Assembly: GCA_964551315.1 (NCBI GenBank)
Contig: CAZKCM010000014.1
Location: 1 to 64,000, forward strand
DNA from: Virgifigura sp964551315
Lineage (GTDB): Bacteria > Pseudomonadota > Alphaproteobacteria > Dongiales > Dongiaceae
Length of the DNA stretch: 64,000 bases
Direction: 5' to 3'
In this document: positions 35,395-43,981 of the stretch, piece by piece
How the letters are laid out: every line of letters begins with the position of its first letter
Position numbering within the stretch: position 1 is the first letter of the stretch
Translations under genes and position numbers: made by a program
The notes under the pieces: model-generated
Seen by the model: the letters and a program-made list of their open reading frames with translations, nothing else
The model's database searches: none
What the model was told of the DNA's origin: nothing

Positions 35395-36603
35395 ATGGAC
35401 CCGCTGTTCGTCGACTGGCTCGGCCTGCTGTTGCGTTGGGCCCATGTCATGATCGGCATCCTCTGGATCGGCACCTCCTTCCATTTCATCTGGCTCGACG
35501 CCAGCCTGCGGCCGCTGGCACAAGCACCCGAGAAGGGCATCGCCGGCGAAACCTGGATGGTCCATGGCGGCGGCTTCTATCGCGCGCGCAAATATCTCGT
35601 TGCGCCGGAGGCCCTGCCGGCGTCGCTGCACTGGTTCAAGTACGAGGCCTATTTCACCTGGATCACCGGGTTCCTTCTGCTCGCCGTCGTCTATTATCTG
35701 GGCGCCGACCTCTACCTGATCGATCGCGCGGTCCTGGACCTCGCCGCCTGGCAGGCGATCGCGATCAGCGCCGGGTCGCTCGCCCTCGGCTGGCTCGTCT
35801 ACGATTCCCTCTGCCGGTCGCCCGTCGGGCGCCGGACCGGCATGCTGGCCGGCGCGATCTTCCTTCTGGCGGTCGCGGCGGCGTTCGGCTATGGGCAGGT
35901 CTTCAGCGGCCGGGCGGCCTACCTCCATGTCGGGGCGCTGCTCGGCACGATCATGGCGGCGAACGTCTTCTTCGTAATCATCCCGAACCAGAAGAAGGTG
36001 GTGGCCGACCTGCTGGCCGGCCGCGTGCCGGACCCGGCGTTGGGGGCGCAGGCGAAACGGTGCTCGCTGCACAACAACTATCTCACCCTGCCGGTGGTGC
36101 TGATGATGATCAGCAACCACTACCCGATGCTCTACGGCCATACCCATAGCTGGGCCTTCGTGGCCGGGGCGCTGGTGATCGGCGGGCTGGTGCGCCACTT
36201 CTACAACCGGAAGGATGCCGGCGAGCGCGGCTGGCGCATCGCCTGGCCGCTGCCGGCGGCGGCCGCGGTGACCTTCCTGCTGATCGCGCTGAGCGGCTAC
36301 CGGCCGCAGCAGGGCGGGACGACGGCGGGTACTGCGGCCGCGGCGCCGGTGACGCTCGCGCAGGTGATGCCGGTCATCCGCGACCGCTGCGTCACTTGCC
36401 ACTCGGCCCGGCCGACGGACCCTGCCTTCGATGCGCCGCCGGCGGGCGTCGCCTTCGACACGGCCGAGGAAGTGCGGCGGAATGCCCAGCGCATCCTCGC
36501 GCGCGCGGTCCTGTCGGACGGCATGCCGCTCGGCAACAAGACGGGAATGGTGCCGGAGGAACGCGCGCTGCTCGGTCGCTGGATTGAGAACGGCGCGCCG
36601 TGA
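35395..36603 (+). CDS. puuD: Membrane urate hydroxylase PuuD with cytochrome c domain
   Basis: A 402-residue inner-membrane protein that oxidises urate to 5-hydroxyisourate and passes electrons to the respiratory chain. It begins LRWAHVMIGILWIGTSFHF and has about eight membrane helices, then a periplasmic c-type haem domain with C332-V-T-C335-H336 and a probable axial Met in SDGMPLGNKTGM. This replaces soluble uricase, linking purine breakdown with respiration and avoiding peroxide. GGGAGGAAAGG precedes the ATG. UraH and UraD encoded at 19485-20541 continue the pathway. Confidence 0.95.
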   Translation: MDPLFVDWLGLLLRWAHVMIGILWIGTSFHFIWLDASLRPLAQAPEKGIAGETWMVHGGGFYRARKYLVAPEALPASLHWFKYEAYFTWITGFLLLAVVYYLGADLYLIDRAVLDLAAWQAIAISAGSLALGWLVYDSLCRSPVGRRTGMLAGAIFLLAVAAAFGYGQVFSGRAAYLHVGALLGTIMAANVFFVIIPNQKKVVADLLAGRVPDPALGAQAKRCSLHNNYLTLPVVLMMISNHYPMLYGHTHSWAFVAGALVIGGLVRHFYNRKDAGERGWRIAWPLPAAAAVTFLLIALSGYRPQQGGTTAGTAAAAPVTLAQVMPVIRDRCVTCHSARPTDPAFDAPPAGVAFDTAEEVRRNAQRILARAVLSDGMPLGNKTGMVPEERALLGRWIENGAP

Positions 36604-36631
36604 GGGCGGAAGGGTCGGCCCTGTTCGCCGC

Positions 36632-36955
36632 TCAGGCCGGCCCGGTCGCCTCTGCGCCGATCCAGTCGAGATAGTCCGGGTTGCCGGCCTGGACGGGCAG
36701 GACGATGGCGCAAGGACAGGCGTAGGAATGAAGCGCCTTGACGCGATCGACGACCCGGTCGGCGAGATCCCGGCGGGTCTTCAGGATCAGCACCGTTTCG
36801 GCGCCGGTCTCGACCTGACCCTCCCACCAGTAGAGCGAGCGCATGCCGGGGATGATGTTGGCGCAGGCGGCCAGCCGCTCCTCGACAATGGTGCGGCCGA
36901 TCGAGTCCGCCTCTGCGTTGTCCGATGCGGTCACGTAGATCAGGCAGACGTCCAT
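36632..36955 (-). CDS. cutA: CutA-like divalent-ion tolerance protein
   Basis: A 107-residue small protein of the CutA1 family, trimeric in known members. Visible marks are MDVCLIYVTASDNAEADSIG, the central ETVLILKTRRDLADRVV, and HSYACPCAIVLPVQAGNPDYLDWI. It is 28 bases after the CDC48-like gene, so it is likely the last gene of that minus-strand run, and converges on puuD. The biochemical role of CutA proteins is not settled despite the copper-tolerance name. Confidence 0.93.
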   Translation of the reverse strand: MDVCLIYVTASDNAEADSIGRTIVEERLAACANIIPGMRSLYWWEGQVETGAETVLILKTRRDLADRVVDRVKALHSYACPCAIVLPVQAGNPDYLDWIGAEATGPA

Positions 36956-36983
36956 ATCCGATTCCGTCAGGATTTGCGTTCCG

Positions 36984-39263
36984 TCAGGCTGCGGGCACGA
37001 AGCCGATGGGGATGCGCTGCGGCCCTTCCTGCTTCAGGGACTGCAGCATCTCCTTGTACTCCCGCTCCATGTCGCTTGTCACGGACGCCCGCGTCTCCTT
37101 CAGCGCCTGCTCGAAATGCTCCGCCGTCACTTCCTGCGCCTCCAGCGACTGGCGCAGGGCAAGGAGTCCTGCCCGCCGCACGAGATCCTCGAGATCGGCC
37201 CCCGTGTAGCCCTCCGTGCGTGCGGCGAGGCCGTCGAGGTCGACATCGGCGGCCAGCGGCATGTTCGCCGCATGGATCTTGAGGATGCGCAGCCGGCCCT
37301 CCTTGTCCGGGACCGGCACGTAGATGAGCTCGTCGAAGCGGCCGGGGCGCAGCAGCGCCGGGTCGAGCAGGTTCGGACGGTTCGTCGCGCCGATGACGAC
37401 CACGCCCTGAAGCTCCTCGAGCCCGTCCATTTCGGACAGCAGCGTATTGACCACGCGCTCGGTCACCGCCGGCTCGCCCAGCCAGCCGCCGCGGACGGGG
37501 GCGAGCGAATCGATCTCGTCGATGAAGATCACCGTCGGCGCCACCTGGCGGGCCCGGGTAAAAAGCCTGGAGACCTGCTGCTCTGATTCGCCGTACCACT
37601 TCGACAACAGGTCCGAGGACTTGGTGGCGATGAAGTTGGCGTTGGACTCTCGCGCGACGGCTTTGGCGAGCAGAGTCTTGCCGGTCCCCGGCGGGCCGAA
37701 CAGCAGAAAGCCCTTCGCCGGCCGGATGCCGATCCGGCGGAAGGCTTCGGGGTTCTTCAGCGGCAGCTCGACGCCCTCTTCCAGGACTTGGCGCACTTCC
37801 TCCAGGCCGCCGATGTCGTCCCAGGTTACGTTTGGCACCTGGATCATGATCTCGCGCAACGCGGAGGGTTGCACCCGCTTCAAGGCGTTCATGAAGTCGC
37901 CGCGCTCGACCTTCAGGTCCTCGACGATCTCGGCGGGAAGCCCTTCCTCCTTGAGGTTGATCCGCGGCAGGACCCGGCGCAGCGCGTCCACCGCCGCCTC
38001 GCGCGCCAGGGCCGAGAGATCGGCGCCGACGAAGCCGTAGGTGATGCGGGCCAGCTCGTCCAGATCGACGTCATCCGCCAGCGGCATACCGCGGGTGTGG
38101 ATCGCCAGAACGTCGCGGCGTCCGTCCTGGTCCGGCACGCCGATCACGATCTCGCGGTCGAATCGGCCGGGCCGGCGGAGCGCCTCGTCGATGGCGTCGA
38201 TCCGGTTGGTGGCCCCGATCACGACGACGTTCTGGCGCGGCTCGAGGCCGTCCATGAGGGTGAGGAGCTGCGCCACCACCCGGCGCTCGACCTCGCCCGT
38301 CACCTGCTCGCGCTTGGGCGCAATGGAGTCGAGTTCGTCGATGAAGACGATGGACGGCGCGCTCTGCTGGGCTTCCTGGAAGACGTCGCGCAGGCGCTGC
38401 TCCGATTCGCCGTAATGGCGTCCCATGATCTCGGGGCCGGCGATGTGGAAGAACGCCGCCTCGGCCTCGTTGGCGACGGCACGCGCGAGCAACGTCTTGC
38501 CCGTGCCCGGCGGGCCGTGGAGCAGAACGCCCTTGGGCGGCTCGATGCCGAGGCGCTGAAAGAGCTCTGGATGCCGCAGGGGGAGCTCCACCATCTCCCG
38601 CACCTGGTCGATGGCGCTACCGAGGCCGCCGATGTCGTCATAGGTGACGTCGGCCTGACGGGCTTCCTTCGGCTCGACATATTGCGGCAGCAGCTCGACC
38701 TCGGTGTCGGGGGTCACCTGGACGACGCCCTTCGGCGAGGTGGACACCACCACCAGCCGGATCTCCTGAAGGCCGTAGGCCGGCGCGTCGAACAGGCTCC
38801 GGAACGCGTCGTCGGGGAAGCCTCTCCGGTCCATCGCGGGGCTGCGGTGATACACGGAGGTCGAAACGACGTCACCCGCGACGAGGGGGCGTCGGGCAAA
38901 CGTCCGGCGCAGGGCCTCGCCCGAGCCCTGCAGGCGCAGATTCTTTTGGGCGGGCGCCAGGACCACGCGGTTCGCGGGTTTGACCTCGGCCGGCCGGACC
39001 TCCACGAAGTCGCCGCTGCCCACGCCCGCGTTGGCGCGCTGCAGGCCGTCGAGGCGGATGATCTCCAGGCCCTCGTCTTCCGGATAGGGCGGGACGGCGA
39101 TCGCCGCCGTGTGGCGCTGGCCGATGATCTCGATGGGCTCGCCCTCACGGATGCCCAGCCGTTCCAGGACGGCCCGGCCAAGCCGCGCCACGCATTTGCC
39201 GACGTCCTGGGAGCGGGCATTGGCCACCTGCACCCGTTCGCCCTTTGGGTCCGTATCCGCCAT
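36984..39263 (-). CDS. CDC48/VAT-type AAA+ ATPase
   Basis: A 759-residue tandem AAA+ unfoldase. Residues 8-200 form the CDC48 N-domain (double-psi barrel LGRAVLERLGIREGEPIEI and the following alpha-beta part). D1 has Walker A GPPGTGKTLLARA near residue 250 and Walker B SIVFIDELDSIAP; D2 has GPPGTGKTLLAKA near residue 525, a pore loop around KWYGESE, and TVIFIDEIDSLAP with an SRH region ending RPGRFDELIYV. Both domains keep catalytic residues. The C-terminal tail lacks the HbYX proteasome motif of archaeal VAT. Family members are universal in archaea and eukaryotes but patchy in bacteria. It follows the pucG-like gene after 134 bases. Confidence 0.95.
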   Translation of the reverse strand: MADTDPKGERVQVANARSQDVGKCVARLGRAVLERLGIREGEPIEIIGQRHTAAIAVPPYPEDEGLEIIRLDGLQRANAGVGSGDFVEVRPAEVKPANRVVLAPAQKNLRLQGSGEALRRTFARRPLVAGDVVSTSVYHRSPAMDRRGFPDDAFRSLFDAPAYGLQEIRLVVVSTSPKGVVQVTPDTEVELLPQYVEPKEARQADVTYDDIGGLGSAIDQVREMVELPLRHPELFQRLGIEPPKGVLLHGPPGTGKTLLARAVANEAEAAFFHIAGPEIMGRHYGESEQRLRDVFQEAQQSAPSIVFIDELDSIAPKREQVTGEVERRVVAQLLTLMDGLEPRQNVVVIGATNRIDAIDEALRRPGRFDREIVIGVPDQDGRRDVLAIHTRGMPLADDVDLDELARITYGFVGADLSALAREAAVDALRRVLPRINLKEEGLPAEIVEDLKVERGDFMNALKRVQPSALREIMIQVPNVTWDDIGGLEEVRQVLEEGVELPLKNPEAFRRIGIRPAKGFLLFGPPGTGKTLLAKAVARESNANFIATKSSDLLSKWYGESEQQVSRLFTRARQVAPTVIFIDEIDSLAPVRGGWLGEPAVTERVVNTLLSEMDGLEELQGVVVIGATNRPNLLDPALLRPGRFDELIYVPVPDKEGRLRILKIHAANMPLAADVDLDGLAARTEGYTGADLEDLVRRAGLLALRQSLEAQEVTAEHFEQALKETRASVTSDMEREYKEMLQSLKQEGPQRIPIGFVPAA

Positions 39264-39397
39264 CGATCGAACTGCCCCTCACTCCGCCAGACTTGCCGTC
39301 AGCGAAGGAACGGGACCACTCCCGATTGGTTCCCGGGGCGGTTCGGCAGGCTTCGCGCTGATCGAGGCGAGGCGCCGGCGATGCGGATCGGGCGGCG

Positions 39398-40648
39398 TCA
39401 GTCGGGCCGGCCTAGAGCCTCCGGCGTCGAATAGACGGCGAGGGCGGCCCGCACAGCGGCGCCCGCCGGCAGGTGGGCGCCGTGGCGGAGCAACGTGGCT
39501 TCGAGCGCGCCGAGGCAGATCAGCACGTTCTGCTTGCGGCAGTTGTAGCCCATCGTGCCGATGCGCCAGATCCTGCCCTTGAGCGGTCCGAAGGAGGAGC
39601 CGATCTCAATCCCGAAATTCTCCAGCAGGTCGTGGCGCACCGCTTCGCCGTCGATGCCGTCGGGGATCACGACGCCCGTGACGTTCGCCATCCTGTGACG
39701 AGCGTCGCCGAAGATCTCGAAGCCCATCGCCTCCAGCCCTGCCGTCAGCGCGGCGCTCGCCAGGCGGTGGCGCGCGAAGGCGGCCGGAAGCCCTTCCTTC
39801 AGCAGAAGGCGGGCGCATTCGTGCGCCGCATAGAGCATCGAGGTCGCCTCCGTGTGGTGGTTGAGGCGGCTCTCGCTCCAGTAGTCGAAGAGCATCGGCA
39901 AGTCGAAGTAGTTCGACTGGATCACCGGACCGTCGCCCGGCTGGAAGCCCTCGGGGGTGATCCCCTCCTCGATGTGTTTGCGCCGGTTCGCCGCGTCGGC
40001 CGCGCGCTCGCCCAGCGTGACCGGAGACGAACCCGGTGGGCCCGACAGGCACTTCTGCAGCCCGGCGGAGACCGCGTCGAGGCCCCACTCGTCCGTCCGT
40101 ACGTCCATGCCGCCCAGGGTTGCCGTCGCGTCGACGAAGAGCAGGGCGTCGTGGCGTCGGCAGATCGCCCCGATCTCCGCCAGCGGCTGCGCCATCGTCG
40201 TCGAGGTGTCGCCGTGCACAAGTGCGACGAGCTTGGGCCGGTGCTCGCGAACCGCCTCTTCGATTCGCTCGGGCGGGAACACCGTGCCCCATTCCGCATG
40301 GATCGCCCGGACATCCGCCCGGCAGCGATGGGCGATCTCACACAGCAGATGGCCGAAGCGGCCGAACACGGGCACCAGCACCCGGTCGCCGGGCGCGACC
40401 AGCGAGGTCAGCAGCGCCTCGATGCCGGCGCGCGCGGTCCCGTTCACCAGGAAGGACCAGCGGTTCCTCGTCTGGAAGACCTGCCGGAGGAGCGCCATGG
40501 TCTCGTTCATGTACCGGGTGAATTCCGGATCGAACTGCCCCAGCATCGGCATCGACATCGCGCGCAGTACGCGCGGGTCGCAGTTGACCGGGCCCGGACC
40601 CATCAGCAGGCGCGGGGAGGGGTTCAGCTCTTCGAAGGTCTCGATCAT
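39398..40648 (-). CDS. pucG: PucG-like (S)-ureidoglycine-glyoxylate aminotransferase
   Basis: A 416-residue class V PLP aminotransferase of the alanine-glyoxylate type. PLP lysine is K199 (SAGLQKCLSGPPG), with FVDATATLGG before it. Q38 (LGQFDPEF) and N263 (RLNHHTEAT) match, from memory, the Gln and Asn that mark the ureidoglycine enzyme PucG of Bacillus against ordinary alanine-glyoxylate enzymes. It would move the amino group of ureidoglycine to glyoxylate, giving oxalurate and glycine. Position downstream of puuE supports the purine role. The ATG at 40648 has GGAAGGAAAA upstream; the open frame extends to 40708 without better sites. A serine-glyoxylate-type activity is the main alternative. 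Confidence 0.85.
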   Translation of the reverse strand: MIETFEELNPSPRLLMGPGPVNCDPRVLRAMSMPMLGQFDPEFTRYMNETMALLRQVFQTRNRWSFLVNGTARAGIEALLTSLVAPGDRVLVPVFGRFGHLLCEIAHRCRADVRAIHAEWGTVFPPERIEEAVREHRPKLVALVHGDTSTTMAQPLAEIGAICRRHDALLFVDATATLGGMDVRTDEWGLDAVSAGLQKCLSGPPGSSPVTLGERAADAANRRKHIEEGITPEGFQPGDGPVIQSNYFDLPMLFDYWSESRLNHHTEATSMLYAAHECARLLLKEGLPAAFARHRLASAALTAGLEAMGFEIFGDARHRMANVTGVVIPDGIDGEAVRHDLLENFGIEIGSSFGPLKGRIWRIGTMGYNCRKQNVLICLGALEATLLRHGAHLPAGAAVRAALAVYSTPEALGRPD

Positions 40649-40704
40649 TGCCGCTTTTCCTTCCGATCGGGCCGGCAGGACCATGCTCGTGCGGCCGGTG
40701 CCGC

Positions 40705-41310
40705 TCAATCGAACGGGCCGAGGCTGCCGCGTGCGTAGCCGGCGGGCAGTTCGTGCTCCCGTCCGATGCGGACGACGAGATCCGCGATCTCCGGATGGCG
40801 CTTCAGCACCTCGTGCCGATGCGGGTGGAGCGCCTCGATCAGCGCGCCGCCGCGACCGAGAAGATCATCGGCCATCGCGATCATCCGGGAGTTCGGCCAG
40901 GAAAAGGGGCGAAGACGCCGCAGCTCCGCGAAGGCCTCGCGTTCGGCTCCCGGATTCTGCTGGGCCAGGAGAATGACGACGGCGGCGGTGGACCGGGAGA
41001 TCCCCATATGGCAGTGCACGAGGACATGCGCGCCTGGCGCTGGCGTGGCTGCCAGCCGATCCCCAAGCTCCAGCAGCGCACGGACGTGATGCGTCTGCGG
41101 CGGCTGGCGCCCCGGCTCCTCTCGGATGTCGTCGTGGAAGCGCAGCACCGTCCGGTCGTGGGGCGGGAAGCCGGCAAAGGCCTCGGGATCGGGCGTTGCC
41201 GGGTCCATGATCGACAGGACGTGCGTCATGCCCGAATTGGAGAACTGCGCGAGCTCCGGAATCCCGCACACCATCACTCGAAACGAAAACGCAGACGAAA
41301 GCCGTTCCAT
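40705..41310 (-). CDS. Protein tyrosine/dual-specificity phosphatase-like protein
   Basis: A 201-residue protein with a full Cys-phosphatase signature, VHCHMGISRSTAAV (C100, R106), and a possible general acid in LRFHDDI (D60/D61). The rest shows a small alpha-beta fold with no membrane segment. The ATG at 41310 has AGGGAGAAGA directly upstream. It lies between puuE and the pucG-like gene, 56 bases before the latter. The family dephosphorylates Tyr/Ser/Thr or small phosphate esters; what it does inside a purine operon is unknown. The paired EPS tyrosine kinase is encoded some 27 kb away and need not be its partner. Confidence 0.82.
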   Translation of the reverse strand: MERLSSAFSFRVMVCGIPELAQFSNSGMTHVLSIMDPATPDPEAFAGFPPHDRTVLRFHDDIREEPGRQPPQTHHVRALLELGDRLAATPAPGAHVLVHCHMGISRSTAAVVILLAQQNPGAEREAFAELRRLRPFSWPNSRMIAMADDLLGRGGALIEALHPHRHEVLKRHPEIADLVVRIGREHELPAGYARGSLGPFD

Positions 41311-41450
41311 TCTTCTCCCTCCGGCTCCGCGACAGACGTTGCGGCGCACTTGGCGGCGCCGTCGATACAGGCCTGTCGTATTCGGCGGCGGGCGCGACGC
41401 GGAGCGACAATGCCGCGCCGGCATCTCTCCTTTCCTTCGGATCCGGCGAC

Positions 41451-42392
41451 CTAATCCGGCGGCCGGTCCACTTCGACACCGGCCGGGTGGGTCTCGCGCC
41501 AGTGCCGTGCGATGTCGATGCGCCGGCTGATCCAGACCTTGTCGAAGCCCTGAACGTAGTCGAGGAAGCGGGCAAGCGCCGCACTGCGTCCCGGCCGCCC
41601 GGCGAGCCGGCAGTGAAGGCCGACGGACATCATCTTCGGCAGCCGCGCGCCCTCCGCGTAGAGGGTGTCGAAGCTGTCCCGCAGATAGCTGAAGAACTGA
41701 TCGCCCGAATTGAAGCCCTGCGCGGTCGCGAAGCGCATGTCGTTGGCGTCGAGGGTGTAGGGCACGACCAGATGCGGGTGGCCGCCCACAGTCACCCAGT
41801 AGGGCAGGTCATCGGCGTAGCTGTCGGAATCGTAGAGGAAGCCGCCCTCCTCGACCACCAGCCTGCGCGTGTTCGGGCTGCAGCGCCCGGTGTACCAGCC
41901 GAGCGGCCGGCTGCCTGTCACGCGGGTGTGAATCTCGATCGCCGCGCGCAGATGCGCCCGCTCCGTCTCTTCCTCGACATGCTGGTAGTCGATCCAGCGA
42001 TAGCCGTGGCTGGCGATCTCCCAGTCGGCCTCCGCCATGGCGGTGACCGCCTCCGGATTGCGCTCGAGTGCCATCGCCACGCCGTAGACGGTGACCGGCA
42101 GGCGGCGGTCCGTGAACAGCCGATGCAGGCGCCAGAAGCCGGCGCGGCTGCCGTACTCGTAGATCGATTCCATGTTCATGTGGCGCGCACCCGGCAGCGG
42201 CGTGGCGCCGACGATCTCGGACAGGAAGGCTTCGGAGGCGGCGTCGCCGTGGAGGACGCAGTTCTCGCCGCCCTCCTCGTAGTTGATGACGAACTGCAGG
42301 GCGATGCGCGCCTCCCCCGGCCAGCGGGGATGCGGCGGGCGCCGGCCGTAGCCGGCCATGTCGCGCGGATAGGGGCTCTGCGGTCCGTCCAT
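41451..42392 (-). CDS. puuE: Allantoinase of the PuuE (polysaccharide-deacetylase fold) type
   Basis: A 313-residue enzyme hydrolysing allantoin to allantoate, of the metal-independent PuuE type. It matches that family closely: YPRDMAGYGRRPPHPRWPG, VINYEEGGENCVLHGD, MNMESIYEYGSRAGFWRL, ASHGYRWIDYQ, PLGWYTGRCSPNTRRLV, TLDANDMRF and SVGLHCRLAGRPGR are all present in order. I chose the ATG at 42392, with AAGG eight bases upstream; ATG 42398 is an alternative. It is first of a minus-strand run (puuE, phosphatase, pucG-like), divergent from the propeller gene at 42616. Confidence 0.96.
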   Translation of the reverse strand: MDGPQSPYPRDMAGYGRRPPHPRWPGEARIALQFVINYEEGGENCVLHGDAASEAFLSEIVGATPLPGARHMNMESIYEYGSRAGFWRLHRLFTDRRLPVTVYGVAMALERNPEAVTAMAEADWEIASHGYRWIDYQHVEEETERAHLRAAIEIHTRVTGSRPLGWYTGRCSPNTRRLVVEEGGFLYDSDSYADDLPYWVTVGGHPHLVVPYTLDANDMRFATAQGFNSGDQFFSYLRDSFDTLYAEGARLPKMMSVGLHCRLAGRPGRSAALARFLDYVQGFDKVWISRRIDIARHWRETHPAGVEVDRPPD

Positions 42393-42615
42393 GTCCATCA
42401 CCTTGGGAATCCACCGAGGATGGCGACAGCCCGATCGCCCGAAGGCGATCGCAGGGCGAAGATGGTCTCGATCGATCCAACGCAACGGGTTACGCTTGCA
42501 CCGGACATGTTCTTACAGCACAGGCGCGTGCCAAAGCAAAGGAGGGGCGCCGGCCGGCGCGGACCCATCGCCCGACCGGCGGGGCGATCGATGGGTCTTT
42601 GAGAGGAGGTTCAGG

Positions 42616-43593
42616 ATGCGTCTTCCGCTGATTCCATATGTCGTGGTCGCTGCCCTGGCGGCGTTGCCGGCCACCGTCCGGGCCCAAGCCGAGGTGGAAC
42701 GGCAGGCGTTTCCGGTGCCCGCCGGTGCCGGCCCGCATGACGTGGCGCCCGCGCCGGAGCCAGGGGGCGTCGTCTGGTACACCGCCCAGGGGCAAGGCGC
42801 GCTCGGGCGGCTGGATCCGGCGACCGGCGAGGTCAGGCAGATTCCGCTCGGCGAGGGCTCGGCACCGCACGGCGTCATCGTCGGGCCGGATGGCGCGCCC
42901 TGGATCACCGACGGCGGCCTCAACGCGATCGTCCGCGTCGATCCGCGAACGGAGGAGGTCACGCGCTATCCTCTGCCGGACGGGCAAGGCTACGCGAATC
43001 TGAATACGGCGACCTTCGACGGCCACGGCGTTCTCTGGTTCACCGGGCAGAACGGCATCTACGGCCGACTCGACCCGAAGACCGGTGCGATGGAGGTCTA
43101 CGACGCGCCGCGCGGCCGTGGGCCATACGGCATCACGACGACGCCGGCCGGCGCGGTCTATTACGCCTCGCTCGCCGGCAGCCACATCGCCCGCATCGAT
43201 ACCGAGACCGGTGCCGCGACGGTGATCGAGCCGCCGACGCCGGGTCAGGGCGCCCGCCGCGTCTGGTCCGACTCGAAGGGGCGGATCTGGGTCAGCGAAT
43301 GGAATGCCGGCCAGGTCAGCCGCTACGATCCCGACTCGGGACAGTGGCAGAGCTGGCGTCTGCCGGGCGAGCGGCCGCGCGCCTACGCAGTCTATGTGGA
43401 CGATCGGGACGTCGTCTGGCTCAGCGACTTCGGCGCCAACGCCGTGGTGCGGTTCGATCCGGTGACCGAGCGCTTCGAGGTCTTCGAGAGTCCGCGCGCC
43501 AACGCAAACGTCCGGCAGATCCTCGGGCGTCCGGGGGAGGTCTGGGCCCCCGAATCCGGTACCGATACGCTGGTCGTCTTCCGTAGCCGGTAG
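42616..43593 (+). CDS. Exported Vgb-like seven-bladed beta-propeller protein
   Basis: A 325-residue protein with a signal peptide (LIPYVVVAALAALPATVRA-QAE). The mature part consists of repeated blades with the pattern xxVWYTxxxxxxIGRLDPxTGEVxxIPLxxGxxPHGI, visible at least six times (for instance GALGRLDPATGEV, AIVRVDPRTEEV, GIYGRLDPKTGAM). This is the virginiamycin B lyase/streptogramin lyase repeat, but environmental homologues are seldom antibiotic lyases. AGAGGAGG precedes the ATG. It stands alone, divergent from puuE. Resistance function should not be assumed. Confidence 0.85.
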   Translation: MRLPLIPYVVVAALAALPATVRAQAEVERQAFPVPAGAGPHDVAPAPEPGGVVWYTAQGQGALGRLDPATGEVRQIPLGEGSAPHGVIVGPDGAPWITDGGLNAIVRVDPRTEEVTRYPLPDGQGYANLNTATFDGHGVLWFTGQNGIYGRLDPKTGAMEVYDAPRGRGPYGITTTPAGAVYYASLAGSHIARIDTETGAATVIEPPTPGQGARRVWSDSKGRIWVSEWNAGQVSRYDPDSGQWQSWRLPGERPRAYAVYVDDRDVVWLSDFGANAVVRFDPVTERFEVFESPRANANVRQILGRPGEVWAPESGTDTLVVFRSR

Positions 43594-43617
43594 CCCCTGC
43601 ACCGGGCCGCGGCGGCG

Positions 43618-43842
43618 TCACGGCCGCCAGGAAGGCTTGCTCAGTTCCGCCTCCACGTCGGCCCGGGAGAGGCCGATGTCCTTGAGCATCGCGTCGCTGA
43701 GAAGGCTGAGCGCGTGCCGCTGGCGCCGCCGCTCCTCCCATTCCAGCATCGTCGCGATTGCCGCGCTGCTCCACCGCGACAGGAACCCTCGGAATTGCCG
43801 CGCGCGGCCCGGCCGCGCCCTTGCCTTGCCGGTGGCGATCAT
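43618..43842 (-). CDS. DUF1127 small basic protein
   Basis: A 74-residue protein whose C-terminal half holds the DUF1127 motif: RHALSLLSDAMLKDIGLSRA followed by DVEAELSKP. The N-terminal half is arginine-rich. In alphaproteobacteria such proteins are common, and some have been linked to RNA metabolism or phosphate/carbon adaptation, without a fixed biochemical role. The gene is monocistronic, convergent with the propeller gene. Confidence 0.88.
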   Translation of the reverse strand: MIATGKARARPGRARQFRGFLSRWSSAAIATMLEWEERRRQRHALSLLSDAMLKDIGLSRADVEAELSKPSWRP

Positions 43843-43981
43843 CGGCTGCCGTCCTCTCCCGATTTCGGATCGGAGATCCTTCTCCGGACGGCGGCGACCC
43901 TACGCGTCCTCGGCGTCGCGATCTTCCCGAAGCTTGCGGTGGCCGGCGATCGGCGAGAATTTGCGGACGGCGGCCGGTTCC

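Noticed and set aside
42616..43593. Streptogramin-resistance lyase
   Set aside because: The propeller repeats match the Vgb superfamily, but it is exported, and most environmental homologues are not antibiotic lyases.
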